A DNA stretch of 64,000 bases from Isoptericola peretonis. GTDB lineage: Bacteria; Actinomycetota; Actinomycetes; Actinomycetales; Cellulomonadaceae. Positions 50,669 through 59,270 of this stretch are shown piece after piece. The notes beneath the pieces are model-generated. The model did not search any database. It was not told where the DNA came from and was given only the letters and a program-made list of their open reading frames with translations. Position 1 is the stretch's first letter. Each line of letters opens with the position of its first letter. Both the position numbers and the translations under genes were made by a program. Where the stretch lies: positions 770,064 through 834,063 of the forward strand of contig JALQCY010000001.1 of assembly GCA_023241745.1 (NCBI GenBank). The letters run 5' to 3'.

Positions 50669-50763
50669 AGAACCTTCCCCGCGAGATAGAGAACCCTCCC
50701 CCGCGAGAGCGCGGAAGATCGTTTCCGCGCTCTCTATCTCGCGGGGGAGGGTTCTCTATCTCG
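50661..50763. repeat. Inverted array of GAGATAGAGA units (family 2, copy D), probable bidirectional terminator
   Basis: Two direct units (GAGATAGAGAACC at 50662 and 50683, 21 bp apart) face two inverted units (TCTCTATCTC at 50731-50740 and 50753-50762, 22 bp apart). A perfect 23-bp stem joins 50682-50704 with 50741-50763; inside it a 12-bp stem (50705-50716 / 50723-50734) has a 6-base bulge that completes the third unit. The outermost units supply the stop codons of both convergent genes. Confidence 0.85.
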
Positions 50764-52834
50764 GCGTCTCCTCGCGGAGGACGACGACGTCCGCCGGCTC
50801 CAGGCGCAGCGTCTCCCCCGCGACGACGCGGCGGCCGGTGAGCAGGTCGGTCCCCGAGGCGTGGGCGACGACGTCCACGACGACGGCGGCGTGGTTGAGC
50901 ACGAACGCCGTCCGCGCCCCGTCCGCGCCCTCGCGGACGGCGAGCTCGACGTCGTCGACGTCGGCGTACGGGCCGACGAGGCCGTGCCGGTCGAGCACGC
51001 GGCGCGTCACCCACGCCACGCCCACGTCGTCGAGCGCGGTGGCGACGTACCAGGCCTCGCCGCCGTCGCGTCCGTCCGGCCGGTGCCGCGTGACGGCGGG
51101 CGTGCCGGCGTAGAACTCCGCCCCGTAGGTGCCGACCACCTCCGCGCCCTGCGGGACGACGACCTCGAACACCAGGCTCGCCGGCGAGACGACGTCGCCA
51201 TCCGGGCCGCCCCCGTCGCCGTCCTTGAGCGTCACCGGGTTGGTGACGCCCGGCTCGGCGGAGTCGGTCTCCTCCACGCGGACGCCGAACAGCGGGCCGA
51301 GCGGGCCGGGGGCGTCCATGAGGTAGGCGTTGGCGTCCTCGTCGGCCCGGCCGGACCAGTACGACGAGAGCACGGAGCCGCCGCGCGCGACGACGGCCTC
51401 CAGCCGGGCGGCGACGTCACCGGAGAGCACGTGCAGCATGGGCGCGAGCACGACGTCGTACCGGTCCAGGTCGGCGGTGACCGGCACGACGTCCACCTGC
51501 GCGCCCGCCTGCCACAGCGCGCGGTAGTACGCGAGCACGGTGTCGACGTACCGGGCGTGCCGGTTGAAGCCGTCGGTCATCTCCGCGGCCCACCACGAGT
51601 CCCAGTCGAACAGCAGCGCGACGCGGGCCGGGGTGCGGGCGCCGAGGACGGCGTCGCCGAGGGTGTCGAGCTCGGCCCCGAGCGCCGCGACCTCGCGGAA
51701 CGACCGCGTGTCCGTGCGCCCGGCATGGTCGAGGACGGCGCCGTGGTACTTCTCGCACGCCCCCTTCGACTGCCGCATCTGGAAGTACAGGACCGCGTCG
51801 GCGCCGTGCGCCACCGCCTGCCACGACCACAGCCGCAGCATCCCCGGGCGCTTCAGGGGGTTGACGTCGCGCGAGGCGGTGATGGTGGGCGTCTGCTCCA
51901 TGACCCAGAACGGCGCGCCGTCCTTCAGCCCGCGCATGACGTCGTGGGCCAGCGCCATGCGGGCGTGCTCGCGCTGCCCGGGCGGGTAGTTGTCCCACGA
52001 CGCGAAGTCCAGGTCGGCGGCCCATCGGTGGTAGTCGATCGGCCGGAACATGCCCATGAAGTTCGTCGTCACGGGAGTGCTCGTGTCGTGCTCGCGGATG
52101 CGGGCCTTCTCGTCGCGGAAGTTCGCCAGCATCGCGTCGGACATGAACCGCCGGTAGTCGAGCGTGATGCCCTGGAACGCGGTGTGGTCCGGCCCCCGCC
52201 AGTGCTCGCTGAGCATGTTGGGCGGCACCACCTGCGCCCAGCCCGTGAACGTGTGCGACCAGAAGGCCCCGTTCCAGGCGTCGTTGAGCCGGTCCAGGGT
52301 GCCGTACCGCTCCCGCAGCCAGTCCCGGAACCCCGCCGCGCACAGCTCGCACCAGCAGCCGCCGTCGAACCCGCCGTACTCGTTGCCGACGTGCCACGCG
52401 ACGAGGCCGGGGGTCCCGGCGTACCGCTCGGCGATCCGGCCGGCGAGCTCGGCGGACAGGCGGCGGTAGACCGGCGAGCTGGGGCAGGCGTTGTGCCGCT
52501 GCCCGTACACGTGCCGCCGGCCCTGGAAGTCGGTGCGCTCCACCTCGGGGTGCCGGTGCGCGAGCCACGGCGGCAGCGCACCGGTGGACGTCGCCAGGAC
52601 CACGTCACGCCCTCCGGCCACGGCGCGCTCCACGACGGCGTCGAGCAGGGCGAAGTCGTAGGTGTCCTCGTCCGGCTGCAGCGTCGCCCACGAGAAGACG
52701 TTGAGGGTGACGGTGTCGATCGACGCCAGGTCGAACGCCGCGTAGTCGGCCTCCCACACCTCCCTCGGCCACTGCTCGGGGTTGTAGTCGCCGCCGTAGC
52801 GGACCTTGCTTCCGGCGGGCAGGCGGGCGGGCAT
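50756..52834 (-). CDS. GH42 beta-galactosidase with zinc-cluster cysteines
   Basis: A 692-residue intracellular GH42 enzyme. Seen: RYGGDYNPEQWP at 12-23, acid/base Glu152 in WHVGNEYGG, nucleophile Glu313 in WVMEQTP, and cysteines 117, 160, 162 and 165 (NAC, then CWCELC) that match the structural zinc site of GH42. Start: the first ATG (52843) touches its CGGAGG ribosome site, whereas ATG 52834 has proper spacing and is chosen. It ends the LplBC-binding protein-GH39-DUF624 operon, and its stop AGA-TAG lies in the repeat array. It likely trims galactosyl residues from the oligosaccharide the operon imports. Confidence 0.93.
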   Translation of the reverse strand: MPARLPAGSKVRYGGDYNPEQWPREVWEADYAAFDLASIDTVTLNVFSWATLQPDEDTYDFALLDAVVERAVAGGRDVVLATSTGALPPWLAHRHPEVERTDFQGRRHVYGQRHNACPSSPVYRRLSAELAGRIAERYAGTPGLVAWHVGNEYGGFDGGCWCELCAAGFRDWLRERYGTLDRLNDAWNGAFWSHTFTGWAQVVPPNMLSEHWRGPDHTAFQGITLDYRRFMSDAMLANFRDEKARIREHDTSTPVTTNFMGMFRPIDYHRWAADLDFASWDNYPPGQREHARMALAHDVMRGLKDGAPFWVMEQTPTITASRDVNPLKRPGMLRLWSWQAVAHGADAVLYFQMRQSKGACEKYHGAVLDHAGRTDTRSFREVAALGAELDTLGDAVLGARTPARVALLFDWDSWWAAEMTDGFNRHARYVDTVLAYYRALWQAGAQVDVVPVTADLDRYDVVLAPMLHVLSGDVAARLEAVVARGGSVLSSYWSGRADEDANAYLMDAPGPLGPLFGVRVEETDSAEPGVTNPVTLKDGDGGGPDGDVVSPASLVFEVVVPQGAEVVGTYGAEFYAGTPAVTRHRPDGRDGGEAWYVATALDDVGVAWVTRRVLDRHGLVGPYADVDDVELAVREGADGARTAFVLNHAAVVVDVVAHASGTDLLTGRRVVAGETLRLEPADVVVLREETPR

Positions 52835-52880
52835 GCGGATCATCCTCCGAGGGTCTGGACGGCGGGACTGCGGCGGGAGG

Positions 52881-53570
52881 TCAGGCGACGAACCGGCTCC
52901 GGACGTCCTCGAGCACGGGCTGCCCCGTCCGGAGCAGGAAGGCGAGCCAGGCGACCACGACGACGGCGAGCACCGCCTCGCCGGCCAGCCACACCACGCC
53001 GCCCGCGACGACGACCAGGGCCAGGAGCCCGACGGTGACGAGCGGCCGCCGGCCCAGGTAGTACACGGACAGCCGGGCCACGTCGCGGGCCCGGAACGAG
53101 AAGAGCGACGCCAGGAGCAGCGCCTGCAGCGCCCACAGCAGCACCAGCAGCCCCACCACCCCGAGCACGACGGCGTACGCCAGGGAGATCCCGGCGGCCT
53201 GGCGGTGCAGGACCGACGTCGCGACGACGCCGAGCACCACCGCCGCCGGCACCCACAGCTTCAGCGCGTCGAACCAGCTGAGCCGCAGGCCGCGGGCGAA
53301 CGTCCGTCCCGGAGCCGGCTCGTCGACGGTCGCGCGCTCGTGCAGCGCGAAGACCGCGGCCGCCAGGAACGGCACCGCCGGCAGCAGGCACAGCGGCACG
53401 AGCAGGGCGTTGCCCGTCGACCGGTCCAGCAGCGCGAGCAGCACGAGCGTGGGGACGCAGCCCAGCGCCGCGAGCACGCCCACGACGAGGTACCAGTAGA
53501 TCCGCGCGGTGACCCGGCCGAGGATCCCGTCGCCGAACTCCCGGGGTGCCCCGCTCGCCCCCGCGGCCAT
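52881..53570 (-). CDS. DUF624-like membrane protein
   Basis: A 229-residue protein with about five membrane segments: IYWYLVVGVLAALGCVPTLV, the segment before ALHERATVDEP, KLWVPAAVVLGVVATSV, AVVLGVVGLLVLLWALQ and VGLLALVVVAGGVVWLAG. A basic RPLVTVG segment precedes the last pair. It resembles YesL/DUF624 proteins that accompany CUT1 sugar transporters; function unknown. The stop of the GH39 gene and this ATG share one base (TGATG); a GTG one codon earlier would give a 4-bp overlap instead. Confidence 0.82.
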   Translation of the reverse strand: MAAGASGAPREFGDGILGRVTARIYWYLVVGVLAALGCVPTLVLLALLDRSTGNALLVPLCLLPAVPFLAAAVFALHERATVDEPAPGRTFARGLRLSWFDALKLWVPAAVVLGVVATSVLHRQAAGISLAYAVVLGVVGLLVLLWALQALLLASLFSFRARDVARLSVYYLGRRPLVTVGLLALVVVAGGVVWLAGEAVLAVVVVAWLAFLLRTGQPVLEDVRSRFVA

Positions 53571-55117
53571 CACGCGCCCCCGCGGCCGGGCTGCGGCGCG
53601 AGGCCCCGGCCGAGGATGCGCGCGTCGTCGAGCCAGGCGGGCGTCTCGTCGCGCACCGGGTCGATCTCGACCAGGGTCACCTCGTGCCGGGCGAGGCTGA
53701 GCGCCAGGTCGATCCGTCCCCCGGTCACCTCGAGCGAGGTGTGCGAGCGGGCCGGCGCGGAGGCCTCGTGCAGCAGGTCGAGCTGGCGCGCCGTGGGCGA
53801 CGCCGGGCGGCCGAGGTGCCGCCACGCGCTCAGGACGTTGCCCTCGTCGTCGTTCACGCGCGACCGGTGGACGGACGCACGCCGTGTCGAGGCGTCGCCG
53901 ACGGGGACGCTGAGCCGCAGGTCGTGCCGGTCCGGCTCCTCGGGCGCGTCCGTGCCGCCCACGGGCTGCCACGCCAGCACCGTGACGCGGCCCGCGGCGT
54001 CGCGCGTCACCAGGTGGTCCGGACCGCGGTGCAGCACGTCGGAGCCCATGCGCGCCATGAACGCGTACAGGTGGAACACGGGCTTGCGCAGCTGGCGGTG
54101 GCCCAGCATGCCGAAGCCGCCGTGGAACGCGGCCGTGGGGATGTTCTCCTCCTCGAAGACGTCGCAGAACGTCCAGTAGGAGAAGGAGTCGACGAGGTCG
54201 CCGCCCTCCGAGAGCACCGGGGCCAGGGACGCCGCCTGGTAGGCCGTGTCGTGCACCGGGTTGTCCGGGCGGTAGCTCGTGCTGAACTCGGTGACGTGGG
54301 CGGGCAGGCCCTCCAGCCGGGTGCCGGCCAGCAGCTTCGCCGGCGTGGCGAACTGGTCCAGGAGGTGTCGCGGGTCCCGCAGCGTCTGGTAGGTGCCGAA
54401 CGGGACGTGCTGCGCCGGCCCGGTCGTGTAGGCGTGGAAGGACACGAAGTCGACCGGCACGTCCCGGCGCTCGACGAACTCGGCGAACGGCGCCCACCAG
54501 TCGTCGGCCCCGGGCGAGATGGCCGGGCCGCCCACCTGGAGCCCGGCGTCCACCTCCTTCACGGCCGTCGCGGTGACCTCGTAGAGCCGGAGGTACGCCT
54601 CGAGCGAGGCCCCCTCCCAGAAGTGCACCAGGTTCGGCTCGTTCCAGACCTCGATCGGCCACTGCCGCACCTCGTCGAGGCCGTAGCGGTCGATCGCGTG
54701 CCGCACCACCGCCTGCACGAGGGCGGCCCACTCGGCGTGGTCGCGCGGCGGCGTCACGTTGCCCTGCCACCAGAACACCGTCTGGTCTCCCGACGCGAGC
54801 CCCGACGGCATGAAGCCGAGCTCCAGGAACGGCCGGATGCCCAGCGCCAGCCACGAGTCGACGATCTGGTCGGCGTACGTGAACGAGTACCGGGTGCCGC
54901 GGTGGCCGGCCGCGTCGTACGGGCGGTGGATGCCGACGTCGTCGGACAGCAGGCCGTGCCCGCGGACGTGGCGGAACCCGATCTCCGACTGCACCAGCGC
55001 GAGCGACTCCTGGTAGTCCTGGCGCAGCGCGAGGTTGAGCCGGCCGGTGCCGACGCACCGGCGCCAGGCGTCCGAGAGCGTGCCGACGGGCTCGGAGGGG
55101 ACGACGGTCCTGGTCAC
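53570..55117 (-). CDS. GH39-family glycoside hydrolase (beta-xylosidase-like)
   Basis: A 515-residue clan A hydrolase. The (beta/alpha)8 domain has acid/base Glu160 in IEVWNEPNLVHFW and nucleophile Glu277 in HVTEFSTSY; FRHVRGHGLLSDDVGI (48-63) is the usual GH39 N-terminal motif. A beta-sandwich follows. No signal peptide, so it acts on imported oligosaccharides. GH39 includes beta-xylosidases, alpha-L-iduronidases and arabinopyranosidase/galactosidase activities; beta-xylosidase is the default call. The start is GTG 55117 with AGGAG eight bases upstream. Confidence 0.88.
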   Translation of the reverse strand: MTRTVVPSEPVGTLSDAWRRCVGTGRLNLALRQDYQESLALVQSEIGFRHVRGHGLLSDDVGIHRPYDAAGHRGTRYSFTYADQIVDSWLALGIRPFLELGFMPSGLASGDQTVFWWQGNVTPPRDHAEWAALVQAVVRHAIDRYGLDEVRQWPIEVWNEPNLVHFWEGASLEAYLRLYEVTATAVKEVDAGLQVGGPAISPGADDWWAPFAEFVERRDVPVDFVSFHAYTTGPAQHVPFGTYQTLRDPRHLLDQFATPAKLLAGTRLEGLPAHVTEFSTSYRPDNPVHDTAYQAASLAPVLSEGGDLVDSFSYWTFCDVFEEENIPTAAFHGGFGMLGHRQLRKPVFHLYAFMARMGSDVLHRGPDHLVTRDAAGRVTVLAWQPVGGTDAPEEPDRHDLRLSVPVGDASTRRASVHRSRVNDDEGNVLSAWRHLGRPASPTARQLDLLHEASAPARSHTSLEVTGGRIDLALSLARHEVTLVEIDPVRDETPAWLDDARILGRGLAPQPGRGGA

Positions 55118-55218
55118 GGGTGGGGCTCCTGGGTACGGCGGGTCATGGTGGGACACGGTGGGGAACGGGGCGACGGCGACGCCGCCGGCCGGTGCGGGCC
55201 GGCGGCGTCGCCACCCGC

Positions 55219-56886
55219 TCAGCCCTGACGCTCCAGGGCGGTGTTGACGGTCTCGACCAGCTGCGTGGCGCCGAGGCCCTCGATCTCCGCGACGTACGCG
55301 TCCCACTCGTCGAGCGAGCGCTGACCGGTGATGAAGCCGGCGGTCGCGGCCTGGACGGCGTCCTTGAGCTGGGTGTCGAGCAGCGAGTTCTGCTCCAGCT
55401 CCATCTCGTTGAGGCGCGGCGCCGGGGCGACCGGCAGCACCTCCTTGGCGTCGAGCACGGAGCGCGTCCACTCCTTGACCTCGTCCGACATCATCGACTC
55501 CAGGAGCTCCTGCGACGAGCCGTTGGCGTGCAGGAACACGCCGTTGCTGTAGCCGAAGTCGGTGTTGAGCTTCTTCGGCGCGTCGGCGTTGAGGGCGTTC
55601 CAACCGATGTCGTCCTTCAGCGTGCGCACGCCGTCGCCGCCCTTGTCGTAGGTCTCGCCCGCGACGCCCCACTGGGCGAACTCCATGCCCTCGTCCGAGT
55701 AGTACTGCCAGTCCACGTACTGCAGCAGCGCCTTGAAGTGCGGGCTCTCGGCGGCCTTGCTCGAGATCATCAGGCCGGAGGACAGGCGCCCCGAGGCGAT
55801 GTTGTTCCCGGCGGGGCCGGCGGGGATGGTGAGCAGGCGCGTCGGGATGTCCTTGCCGGCGTCGGCGATCGCCGTGCGGTACGCCGTGATCTCCTGCGTG
55901 TTGCTGGTGACCGCGGCGGACTTGCCGGAGACGAACTTCTGCTTGGCCTGGTCGTCGGACTGGGTGATCTCCGGGTCCATGACCCCGGCGTCGACCCACG
56001 AGTGGACCGTCCCGACGAGCTGCTCGTACGCGTCGCTCGTGCCGTTGAAGACGTACTTTCCCGCCTCGGCGTCGTACCAGGTGTTGCTGTACCCCCAGCC
56101 GCCCGCGGCGCCGAAGTTCGGCCCCATGACGTTGAGGAGCGCACCGTTGGTGGTCACGTCGGTCCAGCGGTCGGAGAACGCGTAGTCGATCTCCGGGTTC
56201 GCCTCCTGGACCTTCTTCAGGGCCTCGGTGAACTCGTCCCACGTGGCCGGGTCCTCGGTGATCCCCGCCTTCTTCCACATGGCGTCGTTGACCATCACCG
56301 TGTACTGGACGTCCGGGACCTCGCGGATGCCGGGCAGGATGTAGTACTTGCCGTCCTCCTGGCGCAGGTTGTCGACCTCCTCCTCGAGGCCCCACTTCTC
56401 GATCTTCTCGCTGTAGTTCGGCATGTACTCGAGGTAGTCGGACACCGGGAGGACCGCGCCGCCGGAGACGAACTGCGCCTCCTGGCCGGGGTACGTCACC
56501 GGGATCAGCTCCGACGCCTCGCCGGAGCCGATGAGGAGCGCCTTCTTCTGGTCCCAGTCCGCGAGCGGGATGTCCGTACGCGTGAACGTGACGTTGTGGT
56601 CGCCTTCGAGGTGCTTGAAGATCGACCACTCGTCCTTGGCCGGGTAGTTCGGGTGGTCGCGGTACATCAGCGAGAAGTCGACCGGCTCCGTCGCCTTGAA
56701 CGTGGTGCCGGCGGCGAAGTCCTCCATCGCCCCGACGGAGTGCTCGGCGTCGATGGTGACCCCGCCTGCCTCCGTCGCGTCGCCGCCGCCGTCGTCGTCC
56801 CCACCGCCGCTGCACGCGCTCAGGCCGAGCGCGAGGGCGGTCAGGGAGGCGGCCGCGACGGCCGATCGCGTCCTGGTGGTTCTCAT
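55219..56886 (-). CDS. Extracellular solute-binding lipoprotein, LplA type
   Basis: A 555-residue lipoprotein with lipobox LSAC (Cys25) followed by a Gly/Asp-rich linker. Its size and the VDFSLMYRDHPNYPAKDEW opening match the long LplA/YtcQ group of oligosaccharide-binding proteins that work with LplB/LplC permeases, which lie directly upstream. It is followed 101 bp later by the GH39 gene. The ligand is presumably the oligosaccharide attacked by the GH39 and GH42 enzymes. Confidence 0.92.
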   Translation of the reverse strand: MRTTRTRSAVAAASLTALALGLSACSGGGDDDGGGDATEAGGVTIDAEHSVGAMEDFAAGTTFKATEPVDFSLMYRDHPNYPAKDEWSIFKHLEGDHNVTFTRTDIPLADWDQKKALLIGSGEASELIPVTYPGQEAQFVSGGAVLPVSDYLEYMPNYSEKIEKWGLEEEVDNLRQEDGKYYILPGIREVPDVQYTVMVNDAMWKKAGITEDPATWDEFTEALKKVQEANPEIDYAFSDRWTDVTTNGALLNVMGPNFGAAGGWGYSNTWYDAEAGKYVFNGTSDAYEQLVGTVHSWVDAGVMDPEITQSDDQAKQKFVSGKSAAVTSNTQEITAYRTAIADAGKDIPTRLLTIPAGPAGNNIASGRLSSGLMISSKAAESPHFKALLQYVDWQYYSDEGMEFAQWGVAGETYDKGGDGVRTLKDDIGWNALNADAPKKLNTDFGYSNGVFLHANGSSQELLESMMSDEVKEWTRSVLDAKEVLPVAPAPRLNEMELEQNSLLDTQLKDAVQAATAGFITGQRSLDEWDAYVAEIEGLGATQLVETVNTALERQG

Positions 56887-56976
56887 GGGTTCTCCTCGGG
56901 TGACGAGCGTCGTCGCTCTTGTCGGGATCTGTCGTGCGGTGAGGTCGTGGCGAAGGTCGGGGCGCGAGCCGGCCCG

Positions 56977-57897
56977 TCAGCCCTTGACGGAGCCGAGCAT
57001 CACGCCGGAGACGAAGTACCTCTGGATGAAGGGGTAGAAGCAGACGATCGGCAGCACGGTGAGCAGCATCGTCACGGACTGGATGTTGGCGCCGACCTGG
57101 ATCGTGTCCAGCCCCTCGGCGGCGGTCGGGGACGAGGCGGCGGCGATGAGGTTCCGCAGGTACACGGTCACGGGGAACAGCTCCTTCTGGTCCAGGTAGA
57201 GGAAGGAGCTGAACCAGGAGTTCCACAGGCTGACGGCGTAGAAGAGCGTCATCGTCGCCAGCACCGCCTTCGACAGCGGCAGCACGATGCGGAAGAAGAC
57301 GCCGTAGGTGGTGAGGCCGTCGATCGCCGCGGCCTCCTCCAGCTCGGTCGGGAAGTTCTCGAAGAAGGACTTCATGACCAGCAGGTTGAACACCGAGATC
57401 GCGCCGGGCAGCACGATCGCCCAGAGGGTGTTCCGCATGTTCAGGACATCCGCGACGAGGATGTAGTTCGGGATCAGGCCGCCGCTGAAGAACATCGTGA
57501 ACACGGCGATACCGATAAAGAAGCTGCGCCCCTTGAGGTGCTGCCGGCTCAGCGCGTAGGCGTACGGCGTGGTGAGCGCCATCGAGATGAACGTGCCCAC
57601 CACGGTGTACACGACCGTGTTCTTGTAGTTGATCCAGAACATCGAGTCGGCCATGACGACCTCGAAGGTCTCGACGTTGAACCCCCGCGGCAGCAGGTTC
57701 ACCTCGCCGGCGGAGATGAAGCCCTCGGAGGAGAACGCCTTCGCCACGAGGTTCACGAACGGGTACAGCGTCACCGCGCAGACGATCAGCAGCGCGACGA
57801 GGTTCGCGACCCGGAAGGCCCTGTACCCGGGGGTGTCCTTGATGGTGGTCGGCTCGGACCGGACGGCCGCGAGGTCCGGGGTCGACGTTTCGGTCAC
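56977..57897 (-). CDS. Sugar ABC transporter permease, LplC type
   Basis: A 306-residue inner-membrane permease with six segments, first LVALLIVCAVTLYPFVNLVA, an FFSGGLIPNYI motif typical of LplC, and the EAA loop EAAAIDGLTTYGVFF. The start is GTG 57897, overlapping the LplB stop (GTGA). It carries the substrate with LplB and the LplA-type binding protein. Confidence 0.92.
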   Translation of the reverse strand: MTETSTPDLAAVRSEPTTIKDTPGYRAFRVANLVALLIVCAVTLYPFVNLVAKAFSSEGFISAGEVNLLPRGFNVETFEVVMADSMFWINYKNTVVYTVVGTFISMALTTPYAYALSRQHLKGRSFFIGIAVFTMFFSGGLIPNYILVADVLNMRNTLWAIVLPGAISVFNLLVMKSFFENFPTELEEAAAIDGLTTYGVFFRIVLPLSKAVLATMTLFYAVSLWNSWFSSFLYLDQKELFPVTVYLRNLIAAASSPTAAEGLDTIQVGANIQSVTMLLTVLPIVCFYPFIQRYFVSGVMLGSVKG

Positions 57898-58895
57898 CAC
57901 AGCGAGGCTCCAACCATGCGGCGCGACGCGTAGTTCGCGGAGAGGACGAGGACCAGGCCGATGATCGCCTCGAAGAGGCCGATCGCCGTGCCGTAGGAGA
58001 ACTGGGCCGACTGGATGCCCACGCGGTACAGGTACGTCGAGATGACGTCCGCCGTGGAGTAGATCAGCGGGTTCTGCAGCAGCAGGACCTTCTCGAAACC
58101 GACAGCCATGAAGGAACCGATGTTGAGGATGAGCAGCACCATCATGGTCGGGCGGATCCCCGGCAGGGTGATGTGCCACGTCTGCTGCCACCGGTTCGCG
58201 CCGTCGATCCGCGAGGCCTCGTAGAGCTGGTCGTCGATGGTCGTGAGCGCCGCGAGGTAGAGGATCGTCCCCCAGCCGACGGTCTGCCAGACCTCGGAGC
58301 TGACGTAGATGGTGCGGAACCAGTCCGGCTGCTGCATGAAGGCGATCGCGTCGCCGCCGAACGCCTCGACGACCTGGTTGACCGTGCCGCTGACCGCGGT
58401 CAGCTGCAGCACCAGGCCGGCCACGATGACGATCGACATGAAGTGCGGCAGGTAGGAGATCGTCTGCACGATCTTCTTGAACCGGCGCGAGCGCAGCTCG
58501 TTGAGCATGAGGGCCAGCACGATCGGCAGCGGGAAGCAGATCGCGAGCGTCAGCAGCCCCAGGATCGCGGTGTTCCAGAACACCTGCCAGAACTGCTGGT
58601 TGTGGATGAACATCTCGAAGTAGTAGAAGCCGACCCACTCGTCGCCGAGCGGGTTGCTGCCCGGCCGGAAACGGCGGAACGCGATGACGTTCCCGATCAT
58701 CGGCACGTACTTGAACGCGAGGAAGAACAGCACCGGCAGGACGACGAACGAGTACAGCCGCCAGTCCTTGCGCAGCGCCTGTCGCCACGTGGTGCGTGCG
58801 CGTCGCACCGGTCGCGGTTCGTCCCGCGGTGGCGGCGACGGTGGTGCGTCGTCGCTCAGCGGCACGGTCGCCACCGTCCCTGCACCCTGTGCCAT
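57894..58895 (-). CDS. Sugar ABC transporter permease, LplB type
   Basis: A 333-residue permease, first gene of the operon. A Pro-rich N-terminal tail precedes WRLYSFVVLPVLFFLAFKYVPM, IAFRRFRPG and the EAA-like loop EASRIDGANRWQQTWHITLPGI. ATG 58895 lies in the divergent promoter region shared with a LacI regulator. No ATPase gene occurs nearby. Confidence 0.92.
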   Translation of the reverse strand: MAQGAGTVATVPLSDDAPPSPPPRDEPRPVRRARTTWRQALRKDWRLYSFVVLPVLFFLAFKYVPMIGNVIAFRRFRPGSNPLGDEWVGFYYFEMFIHNQQFWQVFWNTAILGLLTLAICFPLPIVLALMLNELRSRRFKKIVQTISYLPHFMSIVIVAGLVLQLTAVSGTVNQVVEAFGGDAIAFMQQPDWFRTIYVSSEVWQTVGWGTILYLAALTTIDDQLYEASRIDGANRWQQTWHITLPGIRPTMMVLLILNIGSFMAVGFEKVLLLQNPLIYSTADVISTYLYRVGIQSAQFSYGTAIGLFEAIIGLVLVLSANYASRRMVGASLW

Positions 58896-59270
58896 GGATC
58901 CCCCAGCCCGTCACGTCGTCGTGCGTCCCGACGGTCGCTACGGCGCGCCGTTCGGTTCGAATGTTTCGTCGTTGAAAACGTTCTCCATTCGCGGCCGACA
59001 TTAGGGGCGGCACGCGACGACGGTCAAGGACCGCCATGGTCACGGTCTGGTCACGGCGCACGCCGGGCTCGGCGGGGAGGCCGCCGAACGGCTGGTGCTG
59101 GGCGACTCGGCGACGAGTGGACGCGCGCCGCGACGCGCACGGCCGGGCGAGGAGCGCCCGCGCCACCGAGGATGAAACGTGCTCAGAAGGGCCACAGGGG
59201 GCGGCGTCCGTCGTGTACGGTCGAGCCGAAACTTGCGACGACGTCGTCGCGCGACCCGACAGGACGGACC
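58896..59270. promoter_or_regulatory. 375-bp divergent promoter region of the LplBC operon and its LacI regulator
   Basis: Contains a LacI-type site GAAAACGTTCTC (58974-58985; core AACGTT) upstream of the permease gene, with a weaker CGAATGTTTCG (58958-58968) beside it. A perfect 16-bp palindrome GCGACGACGTCGTCGC (59235-59250) lies 20 bp before the regulator ATG. No small gene is evident in between. Which palindrome binds the regulator is not determined. Confidence 0.6.

Noticed and set aside
50661..50763. CRISPR array interpretation of the GAGATAGAGA repeats
   Set aside because: Only two to three direct units of about 10 bp with 11-12 bp spacers, then inverted copies. No cas genes are present.
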